DNA from: Orientallactaga sibirica
Taxonomy: Eukaryota > Chordata > Mammalia > Rodentia > Dipodidae
Direction: 5' to 3'
DNA: 64,000 nt
Assembly: GCA_036365145.1 (NCBI GenBank)
Contig: JAEOAD010000015.1
Span: 38,827,501-38,891,500, forward strand
Position 1 is the stretch's first letter; each line of letters starts with the position of its first letter. A program made the translations under genes and the position numbers. The notes beneath the pieces were generated by a model. That model did no database searches. It was not told where the DNA came from and saw nothing but the letters and a program-made list of their open reading frames with translations. Positions 35,045 through 46,334 of the stretch are shown in pieces.

Positions 35045-35150
35045 TTTATCAAGGCCATAAGAGTCCACATAGTGGATATGACCTACCCAAGGACACACAG
35101 CAAGCAGAGGGCAGGACCTGATCTGGAGGGCTCTGGGGTCTTTGAAGTTT
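35045..35150 (-). mobile_element. MIR fragment
   Basis: Antisense MIR order: catagtggatatgacctacc, caaggacacacagcaagcag, agggcaggacctgatctgg. Confidence 0.6.
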
Positions 35151-35272
35151 GCACAGTGTATCACAGTTGGGGTAGATGTGAGCAGACATTATCCCTTTAG
35201 TCATTATTGAACAGCTCTCCCCTCCTTGAGGTAGGCTATGCAGTGATAATCATTGCAGCCATTTATATGATG

Positions 35273-35273
<1 letters not shown>

Positions 35274-35314
<41 letters not shown>

Positions 35315-35371
35315 CTACTCTCTCTAGCTCTCTCTCACTCACTCTGTCTCATTAAAAAATTACAAAAAAAA
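35274..35371 (+). repeat. (TC)n tract with SINE-like tail
   Basis: About 19 TC units, interrupted CT sequence, then ctgtctcattaaaaaattac and a poly(A). This is the layout of the 3' part of a DIP, so it may be a strongly 5'-truncated copy; the diagnostic body is missing. Confidence 0.6.
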
Positions 35372-35824
35372 AGAGTGAATGAATTTTGGCTGAGAAGGTA
35401 AACAGGATCAAGAAAGAGCATGAATAATTTGCAGAGGACAGATACATAAAGCAGGTTACTTTTAGAAGGCTGGGATTTGAGAGACCTGTTCTCAACTATG
35501 TGCCTTCTGGATCTGCCATTACCACAGCCAATTTCCTGAATCAGTTGGGGCATCATAGAACCCAGGCAGTCCACACACATGCCTGAGCCCCAAATCTGGA
35601 GAGAGGTGTGTGGCAAACTTTCTCCGATCTTTTCTCTTTTTGTCTGTAGAATAAGCTAAGAAGGCAGTGACCGGACCTTTATTCAGCTAGAGCTTCATTG
35701 GACAGCATGTGCAGTGTCAAATCTGACCCAGGGACTCTTCCCCTCAAGGGACTTGCAAGTCACCCATCAGCAAACTGTCCAGCATGATGCAAAAGCCAAG
35801 CCCATCTGTATAAGGGTGGAGATA

Positions 35825-35935
35825 AGCGGGGCTTTTCTTAAAAAGTTGCCGCCCAGGAAATAGAAGCTGAAACATGACCAAAACACTTGTCCAATGTCAC
35901 CCAGCTTATAAGTGATGGAAGGAGACTTCATTCTG
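35825..35935 (-). mobile_element. MIR fragment
   Basis: Antisense MIR order: agaagctgaaacatgacc, ttgtccaatgtcacccagc, ttataagtgatggaaggag. Confidence 0.6.
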
Positions 35936-36959
35936 AGGACTGACTTCAAAAGGATGCCCTCGCCACATGCTACACATACCGACTTCTCATTCTGCCTCCC
36001 CCACCCCATGAGAAGAATTCCTAAAAAGCGAATTGGGTTTTCTTAGTACTTGAATATCATTCTCATATACATACATATATATATATGAAATTTGAATGTA
36101 TATTGCATATATAGTCAACTGGATTGAAATGGGAACAGAAAATATAACTTTATCTGTTCCTTTGGTAAAACACATTCACCAGCTAATGGGCCATCTGGCC
36201 AGACAATGTTACATCTGGTGGTAGAAGTGTCCCACTGCTGATCCCACGATGGCTTCTGCAGGGTGCCCAGAATTCCAGGCTCTGTCTGTGAAATTGCATA
36301 GTGTGTATAAATCAGTTCCCACCAGCTTGCTTCTTCCCTTTCCTATGCCTCTGGATGCCCTCATAAAATTTTAAAAGCTTTGCATGTCAGACTGAACTTC
36401 CCAAGGCCCTAAAACTGGAGACTCCATTCATGGCTGCAGGTTTATTGCACTGGCCCCGGGAGCTGCAGATGACCACCCTTCCAAAGATGGCTTCCGTTTC
36501 CTCCAGGTTCGAGCTACCTCCCACAACTGCTGTCACCCCCTCAGCGTGGTCCACACGCAGAGCCTGTAGTTCTCTTCTGTCCTGTCTTTCTCAAGCAGAA
36601 TATTCTTTGTCTTATAACACTTCCTTCTCTGGTCTTCTGGAATGGCCACTCTGTGTCCCTCCCATCTCACTGGCCTCCTTTTCCAGTGTCTTCTCCAGTT
36701 CCATTTCTCCTTTGGCCCCAAACTTTGGAGGGTCTTAGGCTCAGTCCTCAGCCATCTTCTTTGTGTACTTGTCTAATCTCTCCACCAAGGACATCTACAT
36801 CAACATGATCAGCCTGAATTTTCCCTTTGTATGAACTCTCTGGACTCACTTCTCCAACCACAGTAGAATCTCCACCTGGGGGCAAATCCCCTCTCAGACT
36901 TCATAACTTCAAAACCAAAAGGATCATTCTCCTCCTCACTGCTCTTAGTCCCGACTCAG

Positions 36960-37310
36960 CAGGCTAGCTCCATTTTCCCAGTTGTTCAGGCAAGAAGTCT
37001 GAGAACCACCATAGAATGCTGCCCTCCATTCATGCCTTACACCCATCCAATGGTCTCTGTTCTAAACACATGTGGGATTCCACTATTCTCACCACCTCTC
37101 CCATCTGGCCCCATGGTCCAAGCCGCCATCACTAGCTGCATGTAATAAACTGCCTCCTAACCATCTCCCTGTGTTGCTCTCTCCCCTGAGTCCCTATCTT
37201 CCAAGGCACCCAGAGTCATACTTCAAAGCATTATATCCCTATAAATTCATACTTCTTTGTTCAAAACTCTCCAAGGGCTTCCAGTTTTACTTCTGGTAAA
37301 CATCTTACTC
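36960..37310 (+). mobile_element. Ancient mammalian repeat, family uncertain
   Basis: ggtccaagccgccatcactagc, taaactgcctcctaaccatc, cagagtcatacttcaaagc and ttcaaaactctccaagggc are spaced as in a widespread old mammalian repeat. Diverged. Confidence 0.45.
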
Positions 37311-37313
37311 TAG

Positions 37314-37459
37314 GGCTAGAGAGATGGCCTTAGCAGTTAAGGCACTTGCCTGTGAAGCATAAGGACCCAGGTTCAATTCCCTATTGCCCATGTTAGCCAG
37401 ATGCCCAAAGTGGCACATATGTGTAGGGTTCATTTTTAGTGGCTGGAGGCCTTGGCATG

Positions 37460-37514
<55 letters not shown>

Positions 37515-37565
37515 CTCTCTTTCTTTCTCTCTCTTTCTCTCTCTAAATAAGTAAATAAATAAATA
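37314..37565 (+). mobile_element. DIP-type SINE, copy 9
   Basis: GGCTAGAGAGATGGCCTTAG head with one inserted base, B-box-like ggttcaattcc, then a tetranucleotide expansion (TTTC)n at 37459-37507 in place of the usual CT segment, and an AAATAAATAAATA tail. More diverged than copies 2, 6 and 12. Confidence 0.9.
37459..37507. repeat. (TTTC)n microsatellite
   Basis: About 12 clean TTTC units grown inside the CT-rich part of DIP copy 9. Confidence 0.93.
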
Positions 37566-37984
37566 CCTTCCTATAGCCTAATAGCACATCTGTCCCCAAC
37601 TTCCTCATGAACTTCACTCCCCACCCCCAGTACCACCCCACCCCAGCCATAGTGGTTCCCCTGTTTTTCTGGAACACACAAAGCATATTACTGTCTTTGT
37701 AGGGACAGTAGTGGTCCTAGCTCATGCCTTGCTTCACCCATACCTATCCCACATGCTCAGGGAAGACTTCATACCTGAATAATAGCATTTTGATATTCTT
37801 ATCTCTGCCTCCTTGATATATTGTTCACAACCCCCTTTCCTACCTGATATGTATCTATCATCTGTTCCCCTGCTAAAAAGAAAGCTCTGTAAGACCTGAG
37901 TCTTTGAAGGCCCATCACCATGTGACCGATGACTAATGTGATGCATGGCACATTGTTTAGCCAACACTTCTATAGAATTGCTCT

Positions 37985-38155
37985 TCTAACCACACCACCT
38001 ATAATCATACTCCATGGACTTCTCATAAAAGCCTACAAAGTAGGTACAATGATTACCCTCATTGTGCAGTTGGAAAAGCCAATGCAGAGATTAAGCACTT
38101 TGCCCAAAGTCCTACTGAGCCAGGGTCAGGATTTGGCAGTGGCTCTTTACCACTG
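37985..38155 (-). mobile_element. MIR element
   Basis: Antisense MIR, well preserved: caaagtaggtacaatgatta, ccctcattgtgcagttgg, gattaagcactttgcccaaag, ctactgagccagggtcagg, atttggcagtggctc. Confidence 0.75.
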
Positions 38156-38744
38156 TCTCCTGTGCTTCTCCATCAGCAGCTCCAAAAAGAGCTACTGGAT
38201 GAAACAATCCAGACACTGGTCTATGCTAGACCAGATGAGGGTGAGACCAGTCCTGGAGCTGAGGGCAGCCATGTAAACAACCCCACCTACCCTCTTGTTT
38301 CGGAGGTGCACAAGTCTGGGGTGCTTCTGAAAGTAGGCATCATTGTGTTGTTCTCTGGGGCCTACAAGAGAATTCCAATGAATAGTTACCACTGAGTTGA
38401 TTGGGCATTCAAGGACAGAGGCAGTAAGAATATCCAGCTTTCCTGAGGGGATTCTCAAAAGTTCTTAGAGGCACTTGGTAGACCAGAGGCCTGGATTGGC
38501 AGACTAGTTGACCTTTGGGCTGCCTGTGTGCACTGTCGCCTGTATTCCTAGGGCACTGGGATCTTGAGGGAATGGCTGCTCACTGCTGGACATACTGGAG
38601 TCTAAGGATGCTCGAGCATTCAGTGTGGCAGTAACATCAGCACTGCCCAGGAGAGCTGGCTAAATGGGCTTGTATCAGACAAGTGTGGCTTGAGTATAAT
38701 GGCCACCTCTGTCTTCTCTCCTGCAACCAGCCTGTCACTTTCAT

Positions 38745-38950
38745 TATAGTTGCCACTGCAGCGACCACACTGGCCACTACCACTGCCACATCGGAGGCAA
38801 TGTTAGACCCCAGCCATCCCCTCTGCTATTATCTGCTGCTATTGCCACCTAACTTCTGAGCCTGAGACCTAACTCTATAACACTTCTACTACCTTCAACC
38901 ATAGCTACTATTACTATCATTACAACTACCTGTAGTTGTAATTATTAACA
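38745..38950. repeat. Decayed (CAC/TAC)-type repeat with palindrome
   Basis: Many imperfect cca-cta, act-acc and act-att triplets. Near its end is an 11-bp perfect inverted repeat, ATTACAACTAC at 38919-38929 and its complement at 38932-38942, separated by two bases. Confidence 0.5.
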
Positions 38951-39169
38951 ACTCACAAATGTAGCCTAGTCACCCATGCACAAGGCAGAGTGACATCCAT
39001 TCTTGCTTTGACTGACAGCAGGTGAGTGACGCAGGAAGGGCATTTTGTTCAGATGGGGAAAGGAGGCTCAGTACTGATGTTCAATAGTTTAATACTGTCT
39101 AGGTAATAAAACTCTTACAGAATAAAAGGCATTAATAGTTTAACATATGCACTCTTCCTCTAGATCAAT

Positions 39170-39300
39170 CCGTGCTAGGCATATCCACAAATTTTTATCT
39201 ATAGAAACATTCAGATATAATTTTCCTCATTTACAAAGCTGAGGCTCAGAGAGGACATAGGTCATGCCTCAGGTTGCCCAGATGGTAGTGGCAGATCCCA
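39170..39300 (-). mobile_element. MIR fragment
   Basis: Antisense MIR order: tttcctcatttacaaagctg, aggctcagagaggacat, cctcaggttgcccagatgg, tagtggcagatccca. Confidence 0.65.
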
Positions 39301-39454
39301 TGTCCCAGGAGCAGGGATGATGTGGCCAGGAGAAATACCCTCAGCATTCCAGAGGCCTAGATGGTGGTCTTCCCACTGAGTCCTGTCACAGTCATCAAGT
39401 CTGTGCAGTTGTGGATCTTTGGCTAGTAGCTAAACTTTTATGGATTTTATGTTT

Positions 39455-39648
39455 ATACATATTTTATTTATTTTATTATTTATTTGAGAGAGAGAGAATG
39501 AATTTGGGCATGCCAGGGCCTCTAGTCATCACAAGCAACCTCTAGACACATGTACCACCTTGTGCATCTGGCTTATGTGGGTATGGGGAATCGAACCTGG
39601 GTCCTTCACAGGCAAGCGCTTTAACCACTAAGCAATCTCCCCAGCCCC
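39455..39648 (-). mobile_element. DIP-type SINE, copy 10
   Basis: Tail complement attttatttattttattatt, GA segment, gggcatgccagggcctc, ccttgtgcatctggcttatg, B-box complement ggaatcgaacctgg, head complement aagcaatctccccagcc. Imperfect flanks tggattttatgttt (39441) and tgggttttgtttt (39651) may be the target duplication. A short deletion removes the usual ttaggct next to gtccttcacagg. Confidence 0.9.
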
Positions 39649-40264
39649 TCTGGGTTTTGTTTTGACTGTCTTCTGGTAACATTGGTCTTGCCTCCTTCAC
39701 TGTTTATTTAGGGAGAATACCCAATGGACTTTGTTACTACTAAAGTCCCATCTACTTCTGACCCGCTTAGCTTCACGTACCTGCTATTGGCATGCTGTAA
39801 GCACCACAACCATGCACGGGGCTTTGCAACTCCATAGGTTCTCTTGCCTTTACTTTCTCCCAAACTGTGAAAGGTGAGAATATTCTCTGTCCAGATAACA
39901 AGTAAGGACAACTGAAGCAAAGAAGTGCCCTGAAATGCTATGGGTTCTTGCTTTCTATGTGGCAAAAGTGAAGCTAACAGGGCTCCTGATTTCCCACCTG
40001 GCAGTTGCATGTGGCTAAGAAGGGCTGCTGTGACCAGCCAGTCTGACATCTCATAGCTGTTCATTGGGTTTTTGTGCCAGCTGTGTTAGGCCACACCTTC
40101 AGTGAGCAAAGGGAGACACAGATTCTACCTGCAGCAAGATAGTGTCTAGTGGGAGACACAGGTCTTACAGATTACTCCAGAAAATATGCTAAAAGCGCTA
40201 AATGAAACCAGGAAATACAGGGGCTAGAGAAGTATATGTCACAGGGATCAAGCTTCAGTTGCAT
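39649..40264. other. No gene; unique DNA
   Basis: No repeat or exon recognised. A minus-strand frame at 39708-40064 has no recognisable family. Confidence 0.5.
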
Positions 40265-40985
40265 ATGAGTGACCTTGCTTCTGGCTGGGACAAAATACTT
40301 CATAATAACAACTGTTGTAGTCAGGTTCGCATTGCAGCCGGAAAACACCAGACCAAGAGCAGCTTGTGGAAAAGAATGGTTTATTTTGGCTTACAGACAC
40401 AAGAGGAAGCTCCATGATGGCAGGGGAAAACGATGGCATGAGCAGAGGGTGGACATCACCTCCTGGCCAACATCAGGTGGACAACAGCAACAGGAGAGTA
40501 TGCCAAATATGGCAAGGGGAAGCTGACAGTACACCCATAATCCCGCCCCCAACAATACACTGCCTCCAGGAGGCATTAATTCTCAAATCTCCCATCAGCT
40601 GGGGACCTAGCATTCAGAACACCTAAGTTTATTGGGGACACCTGAATCAAACCACCACAGCAACTTATGGAAGGGAGGGTTTGTTTTGGCTAACAATTTG
40701 AGGGTGAGTCTATCATGGTGAGCGACATCCCATCAGTAGCATGGAGCAGGTGGTAACACTGCAGCCAGTCAGGAAGCAGAAAGGTGAGTGCCGGTGCACA
40801 ACTACCTTTCTCCTTTGGATTCAGTCCCAAACCCTAGCTCATGGAGTGGTACTGCTCATATTCTGGGTGGGTCTTCCCGTTTCAATGAACCTAATCTACA
40901 AACGCCCTCCTAGACATGCCCAGAGGTATGACTCCTGCTTGACTCCAGGCCCCGTCAAGTTGACAATCAAGGTTAGCCATCACAG
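40265..40985 (-). mobile_element. ERVL-type (MLT2-related) LTR, split by a MaLR LTR
   Basis: Pieces 40265-40312 and 40660-40985. On the minus strand it starts CTGTGATGGCTAACCTTGATT then gtcaacttgac, and continues through landmarks seen on plus as gacatgcccagaggtatgac, gtgggtcttcccgttt and agtcaggaagcagaaagg. Removing the inner LTR rejoins gggacaaaatacttcataat with caacttatggaagggagg, as in related rodent LTRs. Confidence 0.75.
40313..40659 (-). mobile_element. MaLR-type solo LTR, copy 2
   Basis: A 347-bp LTR with TG...CA ends: on the minus strand TGTGGTGGTTTGATTCAGGT to GAACCTGACTACAACA, with polyadenylation signal in GCCAAAATAAACC. Flanks ACAAC (40308-40312) and GCAAC (40660-40664) fit a 5-bp target duplication with one change. 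Very similar by eye to the LTR at 11729. Solo, no coding interior. Confidence 0.9.
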
Positions 40986-42479
40986 GGTGATACCAACTGT
41001 CATGAAAGCAGACATCCATATATCAGCAGCTTTAGACCCCCCAGTATAGGGATCCCCTGGTGGGGCAGGGAAAACTCAGGGGCCCACACCTAGGCACAGA
41101 CACCCAGCCAACATCTACAAAGGAACAAGGATCATACTGTGGAGGGCTTTAGGAGCCAGGCCTGGAAGAGCCCTCTATTCCCTCAGCCAACAAGAGTCAC
41201 GTGGTCTTATTTACCTGCCAGAGAGGCTTGCTTGCCAGAGAGGAAGAGGATGTGGGTTTGGCCAACAGGTAGCAGTCAATGTCATGCACAGTTTGGATAT
41301 GGTTAAGAGAAATTTCCCCAAAGAAGTGACATTTCAGGGGAGACATGAAAAAGAGATAGGAGGGGAAAATGCAAGTGGCTGGTGAACTTGGCTGAGGGTC
41401 ACAGGCCCAGCTGCTCTCCAGGTAGCACCAGCCCCACATAGGGAAGATGGTTTGCATCCACTCTCGCCTCCAGCATTCCAAGCTTGCTGCACCTGCAGAT
41501 GAGAACTGTCTTGGGAGCCAGCAGAGTGGGGCTCCCCTATGAGCAGAGGCCCTGCTCCACTCTCAGTGTGAGAATGAAACCCTGTTGTCCCTCTGGAGAG
41601 TGCCCAGATGGTCCTGCCGAGGTAACCTCCTTCCCTGTTAGAAGCTGCCTTGCAGGCCTATCCAACTAAGATTTTAAACCTAAGGTTTAAAAGGACCAGA
41701 GATCAAAAGCAGATGCTCCTGGAAGACACTTCAGCCTTTCCAGCCGTCTGGGGACAGAACTACGGAGGAGAAGGCAATTCATCATGAAAGCATGCAAGCC
41801 CCCGTTCAATAATAAACAGATGTATTATGGGAAAAGAAAGGGATGGGGCGTCAGCCTGGTGATTCATTTGTCTCCCTTGCGAAGTCACCTTCATCCCTGG
41901 CTCCAGAGGGCAGGCGCGGGTGCTTTGATGCAGAGATGTCATGTCAAAGAAATGGAAACATTTCACATTGTAAATCCTCAGGTTGTCAGAGAAACCCTAA
42001 TGAGAAAGGAGGCTGGTGGGGAGCACTCGGGACTGCTTCGAGGATAGGTGACTGAAGACTGAGAGATTGGAACCTGGCCCAGCACTCCCCCACACACCCT
42101 TTCTTCACTTCTTTCCAGCACCCATGGGAAGCAGGTAGCTCCCTCTGGGACCTGCTGGTGGTCGTGTGTTTGGCAGTCCTCTGGGTTCAAATGCCTTAGT
42201 CAAATTGAGCCACCTGGGGCTTTTATACCCTTTGTGGTGAAGAACCTGAAAGTATTTTGACAAATCTAACATTTAACTGTGATTATACCTCCCCAGATGG
42301 GAAGTCCCTTGTCATGACTCCCAAGTCTCACCCTACTCAAAGCCACAAAGAGTGCCAACAGCAGCATTAGTCATGATATGCATACCCCCACTGGCAGAAA
42401 GAGATAATGGGATGTTGAGGCTGACAAAGTTCTAAGGACAGTCTGTCCATTTGGTCCTGCACATGGAATTCTACTTCTA
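40986..42479. other. No gene; old repeats and unique DNA
   Basis: 41085-41420 contains fragments of an ancient mammalian repeat (ggagggctttaggagccag; aagtgacatttcaggggag). About 41755-42010 lacks repeat signatures and could be a conserved non-coding island. Confidence 0.4.
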
Positions 42480-42640
42480 TAGACATAAGTGTGGGACATT
42501 GGGCAAGCCATTTAACATCTTGGATCCTCAGATTCTGTGTGGCAGAATGGAAATTATTGAATTAGCAACTGCTAGCTGCATGTTTTTGAGAGGAGTGAGC
42601 TAATATGTGGAAGGTGCTCAGCCTATGCAAAAGCAGTTCT
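42480..42640 (+). mobile_element. MIR element
   Basis: gacattgggcaagccattta, acatcttggatcctcag, aatggaaattattgaattag, tgtggaaggtgctcagcc in MIR order on the plus strand. Confidence 0.7.
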
Positions 42641-45600
42641 TTTTACTTCCTTCAGATCTGCCTCCACGGAAGAGCCACACTCAAGGTTAGCCCATCCTAC
42701 TGTGGAAACACTGAGGCTTTGAGAGAGCAACGCATGCCCAGTTCTCGTGGAGCTCTGGGGCTCAGCCCTCCCGACCTCTGTTCCAGAGCAGTCTCTGCCC
42801 TGCCCCTCATTCACTCAAAATGGTGCACCAGGAATGATGATGATTTTGTGGTGGGGGGGGGAGAAGAAGAGGAGACCCTGTGCCAGGGGTGTCACCTTCC
42901 TCGTGAAAGTGCAGGAGAAAAGCAGTTTGAACAACTGTGTAGAAGGTAGAATCCCATTATATATTTCAGGCTTGAATAATTGTTTGTTGTCATTGTTGAA
43001 TGAATGGAAGAAGAACGAATGAATGAATAAACAATGAAAAGAGCTAGAGGGAGGACTCATGGATGCTTCCAGGTGCCTGGGATGACATGACCACTGAGAT
43101 AGGAACATAGAGACAAGAGCAGGAATTGGTAAGTGGTGGACCATAGAAGTAGATGCCAGTAACATTTGAACATCCTCCATGTGCAGGGTCCAGAGACTAT
43201 AAATTCATTGCTTTTCACTAATACTAGCTAGGTGTCCAGCAACAGGAAAAGGTAGACAGAAATAAGGAGCAGGTTCTGCCAACCACAGGGTGTCCACAAG
43301 ATTTCCAGGGGTGACATTCACCCTGGTGAAGAGTAGTGCAAATGCTGTGTGTGGTGGCAGAGAGCAAGGATTTCTTGGAGGAAAGGAATGCTGGCTGGGT
43401 CGGTTGTGGAGGACCCTCGGAAGGAGATGAGTTAGATGATCGACAAGATTTGAAATGAGGAGTTGGATGATGAATCTGGCAAAAGTCTGGACCTCAGGAT
43501 GGTTCTGAGTGTGAAGGAACTAATTTGTATCCAGCCTGGCATCCCCAGCATCCGGCAGAGGCTTTGGCATTGAACAGGCGATAGCACACTTCCATTTCTT
43601 GGTCTTGTCCAGTAGCTACAAACAGATTCTCTCAGCCATATGCCTGAAGGTGGAAGGCATTCCAGACCCATAAATATTATTTGCAAAACCAGCTGATGCA
43701 TAAAACTAGACTATGATTAAATATTACAACCAGCATTTGGTAATGGAGCATGAGACTGTCATTTATCAGCAAGAAATGTGGGCATAATAATTCATTAAGC
43801 TCCTTTGAGCTCTACCTCAGCTGAGCACTCAGGACAGAGGGGCCTGGTGAGGTTATGTTTTGTTTCCACTGTTCACAGGACTCCTTTCCGAACTGCTCCT
43901 GAAACCATTAGCTCCCCAGGAGGCCCAGGCTGCTGCCCTCCAAGTGTCCCGGCCACTGAGCCACTTGAAAGGCCTCTATTTATCATCACAGACTCCCTAC
44001 TTTCCCCATCAAACAGATTTGGGGGAGGGCACGCATGAAAGCTTCCCTACTCCATTAAGCCACTGTCCCCTCCCACCATCAGAGAACCCATGCATGGAGG
44101 GACTCACTGCCCATTCATTCAGTATTCAGTATTGCTCCACAATCACCATGTGAGGGTATGGTGATGGGCACTGGAGATTCTGAAGGACAAAGCAGACATG
44201 ACCCTCATTCTCAAGAGGTCCACAGTCTGAAGAAGGGCTGGCTATACATCATCAGACACTACTTGGAGATGGAAACCGTGAGAGTGCAGGCACCAGGAAG
44301 GCACCTTACCTGGCCTGGGAGTCAGGGAGGGCTTCCTGGTAGTGGTGGGGTAAGCTGAGAACTGATGGATGTGCAGGAGTTTGTTATATGAGAAGGATGG
44401 GCAAGTATTTTAGGTATAGGGAATGCCATTCCAAAGTTCTGGAGGTGAGGGAAAACATGGTATCATGAAGTGACCAAAATCATTTTGGTCTGGATGGAGC
44501 TTAGAGGATGAAGCAAGAGTTGGCAAAAGCCCAGTCTAGAGAAATGAGCCAGCCAGGTCCACGAGCTTCTCAAATGTTCTCTATGTAGTCTTGAGTCATT
44601 GGGTGGAGTTGGGGGTAGTCTGTGCTCAAGTCCGTGGCTTAGAAATGTGCCCCCAGCTGCCATGTGGAGACAGCGCTGTATAGACCAAGGCTGCCCATCA
44701 TCAGAAGGAGCGGATGAGCCCGGCGCCTTTCACACTGTCTCTGGGGACACCAGCAGGTGTGTGCATTGGAGTGGAGGGTGATTTTCAGAAGAGCCAGGGA
44801 ATTCTGCTAGAACAGGACATCCTAAAGCTCTTCATAGCTTCAAACGACAAGATTTTATTTCATACTTACATGACATGAGTGTCACCAATGAGCTGGAGAC
44901 CTCGGAGCTGCCACTGTCCAGACGTGGAAAGGGAAAGAAAAGAGAGAGATTCTACACTGGCTCCCACAGCTGGCGCCCAGAAATGACAGGCACCATTTCC
45001 ATTCACATTTCACTGGCCAAAGCAAATCCCAGGCACCTTCCGTTTTTCACACAGAGTGGGAAGAGGCACACTAAAGGAGCTTGGAAGGTTGGAGAACCAG
45101 GCCATTCATTAATCACCCTGATGCTGAGCACCATGAGATGGCAACTCTGCAGCTTGCCTGTTTTGGAATCATCACAAATGCTGGTTGCGGGCATCTAGAA
45201 CTTATGTCCATGGACCTGGTCATAAACCACCTTTCTACCAGGCCTGAGGAACAAGCACAGTTGTCCCTTCCAAGTCACCGGGCTCAGGTTCCTGGAATCT
45301 CCATGGAACTCATAGATCAGGAACTTCAGAGCCTCTGGGAAAGCTGAGCCAGTGTGGCCCTCCCAAATGCTTGTGCATGGTTTTTCTTTCACTAAAGAGA
45401 GCAACAGAACAACTTGCTAAATAAAGATTAAGCCAATGGCATTCACACATCTAAGTGAGACATAATGGAGACCAAGCAGCGGGGTTGCTGTTTGCCGCCT
45501 CTCTGAGCATCTGCCTCCCTGTAGTTGGAACCAGAAGACTGTAAATGTGTTTTGCTTTGGCTCATACTCTGCATAGGCCCTGGGCATTTATTTATTCTGA

Positions 45601-46130
45601 GTCTGATTAGCCATCCAGATGGCCTAATGATGGGACATAGCCGAGAGCTTCAGACGCTTGGTCCCTTCAGAATCATAGACAAGCAGCCCCAAGATGCAGC
45701 CTCTTCTCAGGCTCCCAGATCCAGGGCCACACTTTCCTATACCACTGAGTCCCCTCCAGTTCTCCTCCAGTCAGCCTTTTTGACACCTGACTCCCTTGAT
45801 ATGTGTGTTTCAGTCTAATTAAAATTGTCAAGGTGACTGAAAATGAGCTTGAACACCAAGCATAGAATGCCAGTATTTTGAGCTAGAGAACTAAGACAAG
45901 AGCAGGGCTGTGGGAGAAGACTGACTTGGGGTCCAGCCATGACTCTATGGCTGTGATATGATGTGGCCTTGGACTAGGTATGCCATCACTCAGCAACTCT
46001 ACTTCCCTCACGCCTACCTGGCTCTGTGGAGACAGGCCACTGTGGAGGTGCTACAAGATACTCTAGTCCCTGCCTCTGCATCTTGAGTAGTGAAAGCTAC
46101 TAGAATGATCAGCATTTACAATGTTTTTAA
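42641..46130. other. No gene; unique and old-repeat DNA
   Basis: About 43655-43815 is an AT-rich non-repeat island. About 44155-44470 resembles the unnamed ancient repeat also seen near 5.7 and 41.1 kb (catgaccctcattctcaag, gggagggcttcctggtag, gggaatgccattccaaag). No exon, promoter or CpG island recognised. Confidence 0.45.
43655..43815. promoter_or_regulatory. AT-rich non-repeat island
   Basis: cccataaatattatttgc, gattaaatattacaacc, ctgtcatttatcagc and gcataataattcattaagc give a dense set of AT-rich factor-like sites with no repeat signature. Only a suggestion of an enhancer. Confidence 0.25.
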
Positions 46131-46334
46131 AGATTTATTTATTTATTTATTTGAGACAGAGGGGGAGGGGAGAGAGAGAGAATGGGCATGCTAGGGCCTC
46201 TAGGCACTACAAACGAACTCTAGATGCATAAGCCACCATGTGCATCTGGCTTAGGTGGGACCTGGAGAATCAAACCTGGGTCCTTAGGCTTCTTCACAGG
46301 CATGCGCCTTAACTGCTAAGCCATCTCTGCAGGG
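46131..46334 (-). mobile_element. DIP-type SINE, copy 11
   Basis: Tail complement agatttatttatttatttatt, G/GA segment, gggcatgctagggcctc, catgtgcatctggcttagg, B-box complement gaatcaaacctgg and head complement ccatctctgcagggcc. Standard short form; moderately diverged. Confidence 0.92.

Larger units (their letters stand above)
33936..35270. other. No gene; poly(T) and MIR relics
   Basis: A 27-base T run is at 34217-34243. A minus-strand MIR piece lies at 35045-35150. Otherwise unassigned. Confidence 0.5.
35372..37313. other. No gene; MIR and other old repeats
   Basis: Minus-strand MIR piece at 35825-35935. AT-rich stretch at 36050-36180. About 36960-37310 follows an ancient mammalian repeat (ccaagccgccatcactagc, ctcctaaccatctccctg, ttcaaaactctccaagggc) that I cannot name. 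No exon recognised. Confidence 0.45.
37566..39440. other. No gene; MIR, L2-like and unique DNA
   Basis: About 37640-37900 resembles an old L2-type 3' region. MIR pieces at 37985-38155 and 39170-39300 are listed. A decayed trinucleotide-like stretch is at 38745-38950. The plus frame at 38162-38395 was examined and not accepted as an exon. Confidence 0.5.

Noticed and set aside
38162..38395. Frame starting with a glutamine/leucine-rich, exon-like stretch after 'catcagcag'
   Set aside because: It follows directly on a MIR end, has a single weak acceptor-like site and no recognised homologue. A protein search with the translated segment would settle it.
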